A stretch of DNA of 42,133 nt from Pseudomonadota bacterium. Lineage in GTDB: Bacteria; Myxococcota_A; Polyangia; Haliangiales; Haliangiaceae. Made by a program: the position numbers and the translations under genes. Where the stretch lies: contig JAKSDA010000613.1 in the NCBI GenBank assembly GCA_022360315.1, positions 1 through 42,133 of the forward strand. The letters run 5' to 3'. Shown piece after piece: positions 32,636 through 40,694 of this stretch (its first letter is position 1; each line of letters begins with the position of its first letter). The notes beneath the pieces were generated by a model that searched no databases, had not been told where the DNA came from, and saw nothing but the letters and a program-made list of their open reading frames with translations.

Positions 32636-33163
32636 ATGCCCACAACCGCGCTCGCAACGCTGTTGCTCACATTCACAGCCGGGACACCGGTATTGGCGAA
32701 TACGCCACAGGCCAACAGCGATCGAATCACAGCCGGGGCCGGCCGCGTCGGTCCACTGGACTTGCGGTCCGACGATGGCCTGCCCGGTACTCGAAACGGT
32801 CCAGCTGTACCCGTGGATACACTGGCTGGAAGCACGGTATTCGCCGGTGAACGTGTCCTCGGCGTGGGTGGCAGTGCGGCGGTGGCAGCGCGGCCGGGGC
32901 CGCTGGCCGTCGAGGTCGAGTACAGCCACCTCGCGATGTACGAGCGCGACACCCGGCCCGGGTATCACGGCAACCGCTCCATCGGTGACATCGACCGGAT
33001 CGGCATCGCCGGACGCCTGGATATCGGCGAACTCGGCGGACACCTGGTCGGCCCTCATTCAAAGCTGGTTTTTTGGCTCGAGGCGGGGGTTGGCGCACAG
33101 TGCGGCCGCCGGGAGAGCGGGGAGGGTTTGCGGCAGAACGACCGGATCGCGGGTTTCGACTGA
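32636..33163 (+). CDS. Putative secreted or outer-membrane protein, possibly truncated
   Basis: 175 residues from ATG 32636 (GGGGGA upstream). The N-terminus is a signal peptide (PTTALATLLLTFTAGTPVLA). Alternating hydrophobic residues (AVEVEYSHLAMYE, DRIGIAGRLDIGELGG) suggest beta-strands of a small barrel or lipocalin-like fold. The C-terminus turns charged and atypical (CGRRESGEGLRQNDR), so the end may be frameshifted. No family recognised. It is convergent with the envelope protein at 33177 (14-base gap) and divergent from the tandem GST gene. Confidence 0.55.
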   Translation: MPTTALATLLLTFTAGTPVLANTPQANSDRITAGAGRVGPLDLRSDDGLPGTRNGPAVPVDTLAGSTVFAGERVLGVGGSAAVAARPGPLAVEVEYSHLAMYERDTRPGYHGNRSIGDIDRIGIAGRLDIGELGGHLVGPHSKLVFWLEAGVGAQCGRRESGEGLRQNDRIAGFD

Positions 33164-33176
33164 GGCAACACAATCT

Positions 33177-33797
33177 CTACCACAGGGATACGCTCAGCGT
33201 CGCCTGGCTGGCAAATCCGGCCAGGCTATCGGCGTCGCTGAACGGAAATAGATAACCGCCCTCAATGCCCAGGATCATATTGGCAGTGTAAAACACGTAA
33301 ACTCCCAAAAGGCCTTCCACGAATCCGTGCCTTTTCAAATTCTTTTCGTGCAGGCCGCCGATGCTGAAGCCGAAGAATGGGATCAACCAGTTGCGCGATG
33401 CATTGCGCTCGAGCGAGAGGTTGGCGCCACCGCGATACATGACCATCTGGCCGGAGCCATCCTCGCCCGAGCTCAAAATGCCCATGTCGAAAAAGAATTT
33501 GCCCTGTCCGGGACCAAAGCGATCCGAGTTGTCCGACCAGGTAAATAGAATGAGCTGGACGCCGCCGCCGTACCATGGCCCCATGCCGGCATCGTCGCCG
33601 GGCAGATAGATCCGCCCCGCCGCGCTCGGCATGAAGATCGAGTTGGAATACTTACACACAGCCCGCGATGGCGAGCCGCTGGTTGGACACTCGGCCCGCG
33701 CCGAACTCTCGGCCAAAAAGAACGACGCCAATAAAGCGGCGAGGAGCGCCGAGTACCTGCCCGGGAGGCTCCGGGCGCAAACCCTGCGGTGTTTCAT
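33177..33797 (-). CDS. Hypothetical outer-membrane beta-barrel-like protein with signal peptide
   Basis: 206 residues. Signal peptide (SALLAALLASFFLAESSARA), then a mature part beginning with two cysteines (ECPTSG, AVCKYS) and rich in aromatic/alternating strands: GPWYGGGVQLILFTW, FFFDMGILSS, MVMYRGGANLSLER, WLIPFFGFSIGGL, EGLLGVYVFYTANMILGIEGGY, and a final TLSVSLW with the C-terminal aromatic residue typical of outer-membrane barrels. Specific function unknown. Confidence 0.65.
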   Translation of the reverse strand: MKHRRVCARSLPGRYSALLAALLASFFLAESSARAECPTSGSPSRAVCKYSNSIFMPSAAGRIYLPGDDAGMGPWYGGGVQLILFTWSDNSDRFGPGQGKFFFDMGILSSGEDGSGQMVMYRGGANLSLERNASRNWLIPFFGFSIGGLHEKNLKRHGFVEGLLGVYVFYTANMILGIEGGYLFPFSDADSLAGFASQATLSVSLW

Positions 33798-33999
33798 TGC
33801 TTACTCCAACGGTTGCGCGAGCAAATGTGAGTCTGTAGAGCTCGCTGCTTGACACATATCTGACCCTGGGTCACTATACGAACTCACGACGATGCCGGCA
33901 AGGACTGAGAGTTTTTTCTCGTGCAGACACCCGGGCGGATAATGCCGGGCGACACCCGGGCGGGTGCTGCGGGGTGATTTTGATTCGGAGATGAGTTTC

Positions 34000-34641
34000 A
34001 TGAACCGTGCGAACTACCTGGGTTTCGGGCTGATCGTGGGTTTGGCCGCGATGGGCGGTGCAGTGATGGCCAAGACGCCCGAGGGGGGTGGCGATGGTGG
34101 AAAGAGCGGCGAGGCGAAGCGGCATGGACCGGCCAAAAAACCCGCTATCGACCCCGAGGCGCGCGAGGCAGCCCGCCGCGATTTTGCCGACATTGCCGCG
34201 GTATTGCTATCGCCGCGGTGTCGAAACTGTCATCCTGCCGGGGATCGGCCACTGCAGCGCGACGATGGAGTTCCCCATCGCATGAATATTTCGCGGCGCA
34301 GTCCGGAAGCGGGCCTGGAGTGTACTGCCTGTCACCGCGAGAGGAATGCACCATTTGCCGGTGGTCCGCCGGGTGTTCCCGACTGGCATATGCCATCGAA
34401 AGAGCTGCCCATGGTATTCGAGGGTAGAGGGCCACGTGCGTTGTGCGAGCAGCTCAACGATCCGGATCGCACCGGCGGTCGGAGTCCCGGCGACCTGGTC
34501 GAGCACGTGCGACACGACCGCCTGGTGGCCTGGGCCTGGCAGCCCGGCGCGGGCCGCAGCAAGCCGCCCATCCCGTTCGATGCATTTGTGAAAGCCGTGG
34601 AGCGCTGGGCTGCCGCGGGCGCCCCGTGTCCACATGAGTGA
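34000..34641 (+). CDS. Secreted diheme c-type cytochrome
   Basis: 213 residues from the ATG at 34000, preferred because CGGAG is nine bases upstream; ATG 33991 is the alternative. Signal peptide (YLGFGLIVGLAAMGGAVMA), a Gly/Lys-rich linker, then two CxxCH heme sites, CRNCHPAGD and CTACHRE. Later conserved-looking segments (NAPFAGGPPGVPDWHMP, LPMVFEGRGPRALCEQLND, VAWAWQPG) match periplasmic cytochromes found beside isoquinoline 1-oxidoreductase-type enzymes, but no such oxidoreductase is in the window. It probably acts as an envelope electron carrier. Confidence 0.75.
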   Translation: MNRANYLGFGLIVGLAAMGGAVMAKTPEGGGDGGKSGEAKRHGPAKKPAIDPEAREAARRDFADIAAVLLSPRCRNCHPAGDRPLQRDDGVPHRMNISRRSPEAGLECTACHRERNAPFAGGPPGVPDWHMPSKELPMVFEGRGPRALCEQLNDPDRTGGRSPGDLVEHVRHDRLVAWAWQPGAGRSKPPIPFDAFVKAVERWAAAGAPCPHE

Positions 34642-34757
34642 CGTTGCCCGCGATGTTGTTGCACCGATCCGATTGCGATTCTCGCGACTTCGGGTTGTGA
34701 GCAGGCCGGGCCGACTCACCTCGACGATCGGGATGGATCGCCATATCGAATTTTGTT

Positions 34758-34775
34758 GATATCGATAGCGATATC
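34758..34775. promoter_or_regulatory. Palindromic GATATCG dyad
   Basis: Perfect inverted repeat GATATCG-ATAG-CGATATC in the gap between the cytochrome gene and the CBS gene. It resembles a small repressor site, but no downstream gene start lies close to it, so the role is unclear. Confidence 0.3.
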
Positions 34776-34861
34776 GCGGTTACCCCATGGCCCTGTATCG
34801 AGCCACCAACGCGACCGACGGATGTGGGGTCAGGAGCAAGTCGGGAGATTTAGACCTTGCG

Positions 34862-34883
34862 GCACGCCGCTACATCGGCGTGC
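34862..34883 (-). terminator. Hairpin downstream of the CBS-domain gene
   Basis: Perfect eight-base stem GCACGCCG / CGGCGTGC with a six-base loop, 11 bases past the CBS gene stop. The U-tract is weak. It could also serve the opposing transcript of the cytochrome gene. Confidence 0.45.
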
Positions 34884-34894
34884 GGTTTAAACAC

Positions 34895-35308
34895 TCATAT
34901 TGTCTCCGTCGCCCCGCCCAGGGCCTCGTAGGCATAGCGGACAAAGTCGGTTTCGGTGACCAGGCCGACCAGCTGTCCCTCGTCGCCGATAACCGGGACT
35001 GCGCCGATTTTGTTGTCGAGAATCAATTCGGCCGCCTCGCGGGCCGGTGCATCGACGCTCACCCGGAAGAGTTGGCGGGACATGATCTCATGGATCACAA
35101 TCTGCTCCCCGCGCCGTCGGCCCAGTTCGCGCAGAATATCTCGGTTGGACACCATGCCGACAAGTCGATTGCGTTCGTCCACCACAGGAATGTGGCGAAT
35201 CGATGCGACTTTCATCTCGAAGTCGGCATGACCAACCGTATCGTTCGCCTTCATGGTGATGAGCGCAGTGCTCATGAGATTCCCGACGGTCATCGTGTGG
35301 CTTGTCAT
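34895..35308 (-). CDS. CBS-domain pair protein
   Basis: 137 residues, almost exactly two CBS motifs and nothing else: VGNLMSTALITMKANDTVGHA..HIPVVDERNRLVGMVSNRDIL and IHEIMSRQLFRVSVDAPAREAAELI..GAVPVIGDEGQLVGLVTETDFV. CBS pairs (Bateman modules) bind adenosine nucleotides and regulate partner proteins; no partner is evident nearby. The start may be the first or the second (35293) ATG. The region just upstream carries, on the opposite strand, a strong ribosome-binding-like AGAAGGAG that leads to no plausible gene. Confidence 0.9.
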   Translation of the reverse strand: MTSHTMTVGNLMSTALITMKANDTVGHADFEMKVASIRHIPVVDERNRLVGMVSNRDILRELGRRRGEQIVIHEIMSRQLFRVSVDAPAREAAELILDNKIGAVPVIGDEGQLVGLVTETDFVRYAYEALGGATETI

Positions 35309-35392
35309 AGAAGGAGATATACAGCAAATGCCGTGCCCGGCCCATACAGCTCCGAGGCAACGGTCAAGCGAATTTGCCGCGCAAAAAATTCG

Positions 35393-35825
35393 TCATAGAT
35401 TCCGGCAACGTGCAGAATCTACGCAAAACTCATCGGCGGGGTCGGGCCGGGCCTGGTCGAGCTGGGTCGATTCTTCGAACAGTGCAACGCGCGCGCAAAA
35501 ACTACGCAGAAAGCGGTCTGCCAGAGTGTCGTAGCGTTCGTTGAGATCCTCTTCCATGGGCGACTGCAATACTGCGTCGCGGGCGTCTCTGGAAGCATAG
35601 AGAATGCGGATCGACGCGGTGGTGATTCCATCCTGTTCGACAAAACTTGTCGTCACGACGGTTTCGCCGCTGGTGAGTCTTCGTGGACCACCTCGGTGTG
35701 GACGAGATGCTCCGGGCGACGGTCTTGCCGACCAGGTCGCATGGTGCCCGGAAGCTGTGCATAATCATGGCTCGTCCGGATCGACGGTGACTCGGTGATG
35801 GGAGCGCCTCATCCAGTTTCGCCAC
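35393..35825 (-). pseudogene. Decayed SRPBCC/AHSA1-domain gene
   Basis: Two minus-strand frames together recall one SRPBCC protein. The upstream frame (ending near 35700) reads IMHSFRAPCDLVGKTV, the usual N-terminal strand and helix. A second frame (35656-35393) gives VVTTSFVEQDGITTASIRIL and SRDARDAVLQSPMEEDLNERY, the usual C-terminal strands and helix. The middle of the fold (about 60-80 residues) is missing and the frames do not join, indicating deletion plus frameshift. AHSA1-type SRPBCC genes are often paired with ArsR regulators; an ArsR-like remnant lies just upstream. Confidence 0.5.
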
Positions 35826-36359
35826 ATGCTAGGCGGTTCCGTCAGGCCAGCCTGTTCGAGTACCCGCAGATGTGCCGGTTCGGCTCTCTGCTGCAATCCT
35901 GAAACATCAAACTTTGGTTACCTGCGCGGCACGTCGGAGTCTCGAATTGAGCACGAACCGGTATTGATGTATCTGGACGAACGTCCTGCGACGAGCTGGT
36001 ATCGGTGTATCTGGGCGAATGTCGCCTGCGGCGAAGTCATCGCTCGTGGTGGCTATCCATCGCTACGACGCTCAGACGCGAGGTGGCTTCGCTCGCGATC
36101 GATGCCTGTAGTCCACGTTGTGGAGCATTCAGCCCCACTCGAATGCATGGTGCAACCGATAATCATAATGGGGCGATAACTCGGCAGCATTGAATTCATT
36201 CCTTATTCACAATGCTTTAGCCGATCGATGACAGTTGGCCTATTTGGTGCAAATGGATATTTCTGTCTCATACCTGACTACTACTACTGACTGAACGGAC
36301 CTGGGCAACGCGCGCAGGCAGCGCCGGGAAAGGTAACCAGAACAGGGCGACTGCCTCCT
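35826..36359. other. Degenerate region with ArsR-like remnant and tandem repeat
   Basis: No intact gene. On the minus strand near 35,840-35,895 one frame reads HLRVLEQAGLTE, the recognition-helix motif of ArsR-family regulators, consistent with a decayed ArsR-SRPBCC pair. At 35960-36034 a roughly 38-base unit (GGTATTGATGTATCTGG / GGTATCGGTGTATCTGG and following bases) is tandemly duplicated with divergence. The right part (36,180-36,300) is comparatively AT-rich and leads into the DUF4157 gene without a clear promoter. Confidence 0.4.
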
Positions 36360-37469
36360 GTGCAGGCCAAATCGGCTGCACCGATACAGTGCCGTACCGC
36401 GTCGTCGGCTGCGAGAACAGACTCGGCCAGGGCTGATGTGAACGCGCAATCTGAATACTGGATGAATGTAGCCCTTCGCCCCGATTTACCTCACGGGCCC
36501 GAACCCGCGTCCGTCGGCGGCGGAAGCAAGCTCCCGAGTGGCGTGCAGGCCAAGATGGAACAATCCTTCGGCACTGACTTTTCGGACGTACGGATTCATG
36601 AAGGGTCGCATGCCAGTGCGATTGGTGCGCTCGGGTACACGCAAGGGACCGATATACACTTTGCGTCCGGGCAGTATCAGCCGCATAGCCAGGAGGGGCA
36701 GGAGCTATTGGGGCACGAGCTCACCCATGTCATGCAACAGAAGCAAGGTCGGGTAGCGGCGACGACCCAAAGCAAGGGCGTGGCTATCAATGACGATACA
36801 TCATTGGAACGGGAAGCAGATGAGATGGGGGCCAAGGCCGCGCGCGGGCAAGAAGCAGCCTTATCGGCGTCCACGGCTCCGGCGCAGAAAAAGCAGCACA
36901 GCAGCAGTTCCGGGACTGCCCAGCTGAAAGCTAGCGTCGCTCAACTGGCGCCCAACAAAAAGAGAAAGATCAAGGACGAGCATCAAACGTCCGTGTCCCG
37001 CGTCCAACAGGTAAAGGGTAACACGTGCTGGGCGACCGCCGGGTGGTGCATTCACCGATCTAAGGGGGGAGGCTCGTCCTCTGCCGCCACCGAAGCTGCG
37101 TTTGTCAAGGCATACGGCTCAGACGGGGCCAAAGCGAACTACAAAAAGAACAAGGTCACCGACATCGACGAGATCATCGGCTCCCAATCCGCCCGAAATC
37201 GGATCACTGGCAGCGACAGCGCGGGCTCATTTTCCAAGTCCGTGATCGCCAGGGAGATCAGAAACGGCAATCCCATCGTCGCCAATGTCAACGGCAACCA
37301 CTACGTGATCATTCATGGCACGCGCAGAAACGGCACGTATCAGTTGAAGATCATGGACCCGGCAACTGGATCGTCCACTTGGGTAGACACCGACGTTGAT
37401 GAAAACTCGGCGCAGAGGATTAGAGCGGCCGGCTCATATGCGCTTTCGGTCCTCTACTACACGGGGTGA
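36360..37469 (+). CDS. DUF4157 (eCIS core) protein with C-terminal papain-like protease domain
   Basis: 369 residues from a GTG at 36360. The start is uncertain: the frame continues upstream to a stop at 36288 and there is no good RBS. Residues 58-130 are a DUF4157 domain: LPSGVQAKMEQSFGTDFSDV, VRIHEGSHASAIGALGYTQG, DIHFASGQY and the metalloprotease-like LLGHELTHVMQQ (HELTH at 119-123), with LEREADEMG at 149-157 as a likely further ligand. A Ser/Lys-rich linker follows. Residues 205-369 look like a C39/papain-like cysteine protease: Cys223 in GNTCWATAG, His314 in NGNHYVIIHG and Asp333 in IMDPATG. DUF4157 marks cargo of extracellular contractile injection systems, so this is a candidate protease toxin. 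No eCIS structural or immunity gene is visible here. Confidence 0.75.
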   Translation: MQAKSAAPIQCRTASSAARTDSARADVNAQSEYWMNVALRPDLPHGPEPASVGGGSKLPSGVQAKMEQSFGTDFSDVRIHEGSHASAIGALGYTQGTDIHFASGQYQPHSQEGQELLGHELTHVMQQKQGRVAATTQSKGVAINDDTSLEREADEMGAKAARGQEAALSASTAPAQKKQHSSSSGTAQLKASVAQLAPNKKRKIKDEHQTSVSRVQQVKGNTCWATAGWCIHRSKGGGSSSAATEAAFVKAYGSDGAKANYKKNKVTDIDEIIGSQSARNRITGSDSAGSFSKSVIAREIRNGNPIVANVNGNHYVIIHGTRRNGTYQLKIMDPATGSSTWVDTDVDENSAQRIRAAGSYALSVLYYTG

Positions 37470-39113
37470 GCCGGCGGCGAGCGAAGTCAGTGGCCTCTCG
37501 GAAAACAGTTGCTTGAGCAGCCTTCGAGTCACATTTGTGTCGAAGTGCAGAAACCCCGGGCCCGGCGTCACCACGATTGCGAGCACACCATACAGCCATT
37601 CCTTGCCCGTGTTCACACGAATTGACACGGGCGACACCCGGCCGTGCTTTGGGTTGCCCGGGTCGATCGCGCCCGGCCATAGCGGCCCGACCGTCTCGAT
37701 GCCAACGGTTGCATACACCGCGCAGCCGGCATTCAAAAGCGCCGGCATGTGCTCGGTGATTGCGTCCAGGACCGTGTCCATTTTGTATTTGCAGTCCACA
37801 CACGCACTTTGGACCTGTTCCTCGTGTAGGATTTCTCGCCACCGCTGCCACGTACTCTCGAGTTCGGGCGCACCGGGCGTCACGATCACGTCCCACAGCC
37901 AGCCCTCGAGTTTGTAGCCGAATTTCCAGATCGCAGTCTCGATGTGGTCGTGCTGGACGTCGGTCGCGGCGACCGTGGCCCCAGTGGGCGCGATGCGCCC
38001 TCGGAATGGCTGCTCACGGCGGTAGTAAATCCGTTTTTCGTTGTCGTCGAGCCGGGTCTCGCTTTCCGGTACCCACGCGATGGCCCAGTCCTCACCGAGC
38101 ACGGTCTGCTTGGTTTCCTGAGCGCCTTCGGCTTGATGCGCGTTCGCTTTGCGCAAGGCCGCTGCCATATCGTCCCATCGACGATATCGCCGGGGCGTAT
38201 ACGCTGCCCAAAAATGGTATCCCTTCGAGGTCCATTCGCGCTCGGGGTGGCGGTGCTTCCAATATCCATTTCGCACCATCTCGGGCTTGGCCTCCTCGTA
38301 AATCGCTCGTGAGCAATGCGGGCACTCGAAGCAGGGTCTGCGCTTTTCGTCCTCGAAGCGAAAGTAGTCGCGCCACAGCACAAAAAACGCGCCACAGTGG
38401 GGGCACGGGACCTCGTAGACCGCCTGCGAGCTCGCCTTGTACGCGGCCAGGGTGATGCTCGTGGTCGAAAGCGTCGGCTTGCTCACGACCACGACCTTGC
38501 CGCCCCTGCCACGATAGGCTCGGAGCCGACTCTTGGCCAACTCCACATGATTGCCCTCGGGATGGCGAGAGAACGCGTCGGCGTCGTCCAGAAACACAAG
38601 TGCTGCGCTGTCCTGTCGATAGGTCGCCCGGCCTCGGGACCCACCAAGCCTCAGCACACCGCCTGCATAGCTGAGTACGACCGCATTGTCCCGCGCTTTT
38701 CGCGACGACTCTTGTTTCCCGACTCGCGCCGCCAGCGCCGGCGTGTTGGCCACGAAGGGCTCGATCTTATTGATTCTCGTCGCGTCAATGTCTTTCTCGT
38801 TGGGGATCACCCACAGCGCCGGTCCGGGATTCTGTGTGACCATGTAGCCAAACACATTTTGTAGTGAATTGGTTTTTCCGCACTGCGAGCCGGCGAGCCA
38901 GACCAGTACCTCGCAGGGCTCGATGTACGCGGCACTCTCTTGCGGCTCGACAAGATAGGGCTCGCACTCGTACTGGCCTGGAAAAGGCGACTCGTCAGGT
39001 CCGATTACTCGGTTTGCTCTCGCCCACGAAACCGGCGAGGCGTACACTCGATGTTCATTTACGGCGTCTTGCCAGACGCGAGTCAGGTGTTCAAGACTTC
39101 TCATACCCCGCAT
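37434..39113 (-). CDS. Phage terminase large subunit (GpA type), 3'-truncated
   Basis: About 559 residues from ATG 39113. ATPase: P-loop-like GSQCGKTNSLQN and Walker B ALVFLDDADAF. Zinc-like CPHCGAFF..CFECPHCSRAI, typical of the GpA/TerL group. Nuclease domain with ATDVQHDHIETAIWKFGYKLEG. The C-terminus stops being terminase-like after LLKQLFSERP. The last codons run antisense over the end of the DUF4157 gene (36-base convergent overlap), so the natural 3' end appears to be replaced. It packages phage DNA in an intact phage; here it is probably a prophage remnant. Confidence 0.85.
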   Translation of the reverse strand: MRGMRSLEHLTRVWQDAVNEHRVYASPVSWARANRVIGPDESPFPGQYECEPYLVEPQESAAYIEPCEVLVWLAGSQCGKTNSLQNVFGYMVTQNPGPALWVIPNEKDIDATRINKIEPFVANTPALAARVGKQESSRKARDNAVVLSYAGGVLRLGGSRGRATYRQDSAALVFLDDADAFSRHPEGNHVELAKSRLRAYRGRGGKVVVVSKPTLSTTSITLAAYKASSQAVYEVPCPHCGAFFVLWRDYFRFEDEKRRPCFECPHCSRAIYEEAKPEMVRNGYWKHRHPEREWTSKGYHFWAAYTPRRYRRWDDMAAALRKANAHQAEGAQETKQTVLGEDWAIAWVPESETRLDDNEKRIYYRREQPFRGRIAPTGATVAATDVQHDHIETAIWKFGYKLEGWLWDVIVTPGAPELESTWQRWREILHEEQVQSACVDCKYKMDTVLDAITEHMPALLNAGCAVYATVGIETVGPLWPGAIDPGNPKHGRVSPVSIRVNTGKEWLYGVLAIVVTPGPGFLHFDTNVTRRLLKQLFSERPLTSLAAGSPRVVEDRKRI

Positions 39114-39221
39114 CGTGGCACCGCCTTTCTCCCTCCCCAAACGCAATAGTTGCTTGTAGCACCTTCAAGTAACTATCGCGGTTGCCCCGGTGGCGACTGT
39201 TTGCGATTGTTACGAGAGCCA

Positions 39222-39704
39222 ATGAAGTGCAAGTTCTCCATTGGTTGCCAGACTCCGCCGGAGCCTGGTCGCGCCATGTGCGCTGCGCATCTACGGGTGC
39301 GCCGTGCTCGTTTCACGGCGCACGTGGAGAGGTGTCGCCGTGAGCGATTATGCATACGCTGTGAAGAACCGATGGAGCCGTGGCGGCCCGATGCCCTTAC
39401 CTGCACGGCCTGTGTCCAGGGTATCAATGATGCCAAGCGCCGACGTGGCCTTTACAAGACGGACCGTACCGTGTCCTGTCGCCGCTGCGGCCGGGCCGGT
39501 CATCACCACAACAATTGCACAATGCCGCCATTCTCGTGGGAAGGCCCAATCAGCGATTCGCTCGAGCAGCTCCACGTCCCGCTCGACGACGAGGAGCGCA
39601 ACCAAAAGCAAGATGACCTGGCCACGCACCTGGCCAACGTCAAGCGCCTGCAATGGGAGCTCTCCAATAACCGCGGCATTGTCATCAAGCGTCGTGATGG
39701 CTGA
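39222..39704 (+). CDS. Small cysteine-rich zinc-binding protein with CCHC knuckle
   Basis: 160 residues from ATG 39222. Several CxxC/CxxH-type clusters: CKFSIGC..C..H, LCIRCEEP..LTCTAC and SCRRCGRAGHHHNNC (a CCHC zinc knuckle). A C-terminal acidic helix follows (LDDEERNQKQDDLATHLANV). The N-terminal cluster looks like phage or HNH-associated zinc ribbons, but no nuclease motif is present. It probably binds nucleic acid. It is divergent from the terminase and ends one base from the tail-like gene. Specific function unknown. Confidence 0.65.
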   Translation: MKCKFSIGCQTPPEPGRAMCAAHLRVRRARFTAHVERCRRERLCIRCEEPMEPWRPDALTCTACVQGINDAKRRRGLYKTDRTVSCRRCGRAGHHHNNCTMPPFSWEGPISDSLEQLHVPLDDEERNQKQDDLATHLANVKRLQWELSNNRGIVIKRRDG

Positions 39705-39705
39705 G

Positions 39706-40245
39706 TTATCGCACTCGGGCCGTCCTGAGCGCCGTGGTCACCGTCGGTCTGGCCGCCTTCAGCGCCACTGCGCCATATCGCCAGCGAGGCCGGATCCGCT
39801 GCGCGGTGTCGGGGATCGCCCACTGGTACCGGAGACGACGCTTTCCAACCCGCCGAACAACTACCCGACCCCTTCCGCGCTTCGACCGTGCAATGAACGA
39901 TCGCCGTGTGGCGATTTGCTTCTGCGGCCATTGCGACCGTGGGATCCGTCGCTTCCGGCGCAAGCGCTGAAACGGTATCGCAGCGTGTGTCCGACGTCCG
40001 CCCTCGACGTGCTCGAGCAAGTACGCGCGCAACTGGCCCGCCTCAGCGAGCAGCTGGCCGCGCTTGGCCTTCACGACGCGCAGGCCCGTGTGAGAATACT
40101 TATTGCGCAGGTGGAAGGTCTCGGTGAGGGACGTAGACAGCGCCTCGCGCGCCGCGAACGCGCCATCGTTCAACGCCTTCGCCGCGGCGAACCTCACCTG
40201 CTTTTCGAACTGCTTCGCCGTCATCATTTTCAAGGTTATCGGCAT
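39706..40245 (-). CDS. Phage minor tail/head-completion-like protein
   Basis: 179 residues from ATG 40245 with GAGAG five bases upstream. The N-terminal part, KALNDGAFAAREALSTSLTE..LRVVKAKRGQLLAEAGQ, then AYLLEHVEGGRR, resembles phage virion-assembly proteins of the minor tail Z / HK97 gp10 kind. The C-terminal part is Arg/Lys-rich and low-complexity. It shares its start codon region with the plus-strand gene at 40244 (overlapping ATGs). Identification is by general pattern, so moderate confidence. Confidence 0.5.
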   Translation of the reverse strand: MPITLKMMTAKQFEKQVRFAAAKALNDGAFAAREALSTSLTETFHLRNKYSHTGLRVVKAKRGQLLAEAGQLRAYLLEHVEGGRRTHAAIPFQRLRRKRRIPRSQWPQKQIATRRSFIARSKRGRGRVVVRRVGKRRLRYQWAIPDTAQRIRPRWRYGAVALKAARPTVTTALRTARVR

Positions 40246-40552
40246 GACGCTCTCAATTATGATTCTCGGTCTCTCAACCGCCACATTCGTTATCGCCCTG
40301 GTCGTCGTCCGCATCGCCCTGCAGGTCCGTACAGTCACTCTGCAGCAACGTGGCGACTACGCCAGGCACCGAATCCGCGAAGCCGTCGAGTTCGCCGCGG
40401 CACAAGGCCGGCCCCCAGACAAGATGCACGAGTACGTCCGCGCCCAGATTCCCAAAGCCGAGCGCGACTTCCTACTCAACCAACTCGGCGAAGACGGCTA
40501 TCACGACTATATTCGACAGTCCTACGCCGCTGTCTCGCAGCTCATTTCCTAG
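40244..40552 (+). CDS. Small single-span membrane protein
   Basis: 102 residues: MTLSIMILGLSTATFVIALV forms a clear N-terminal membrane segment. A long amphipathic helix follows (LQQRGDYARHRIREAVEFAA) and then a charged tail (KMHEYVRAQIPKAERDFLL). AAGG lies eight bases before the ATG. Function unknown; small membrane proteins of this kind occur in phage lysis regions. Its start codon overlaps that of the minus-strand phage gene. Confidence 0.5.
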   Translation: MTLSIMILGLSTATFVIALVVVRIALQVRTVTLQQRGDYARHRIREAVEFAAAQGRPPDKMHEYVRAQIPKAERDFLLNQLGEDGYHDYIRQSYAAVSQLIS

Positions 40553-40694
40553 CCCCGCTCGGGTCCTGTGCAGAGGCCAGATTTTCATGGGGGGCAGCGC
40601 GCCACCTAAATTCTCACAAGTAATTTCAACCAGATGTACCCTAGCTGGCCACTGGGGCTGACGCTTGTGGCTGGACCTCTGACCCGGTGACCCG

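Noticed and set aside
35318..35534. Plus-strand ORF preceded by a strong AGAAGGAG ribosome-binding-like site
   Set aside because: The encoded peptide is Arg/Ser-rich and lies antisense to the SRPBCC remnant; no support for a gene.
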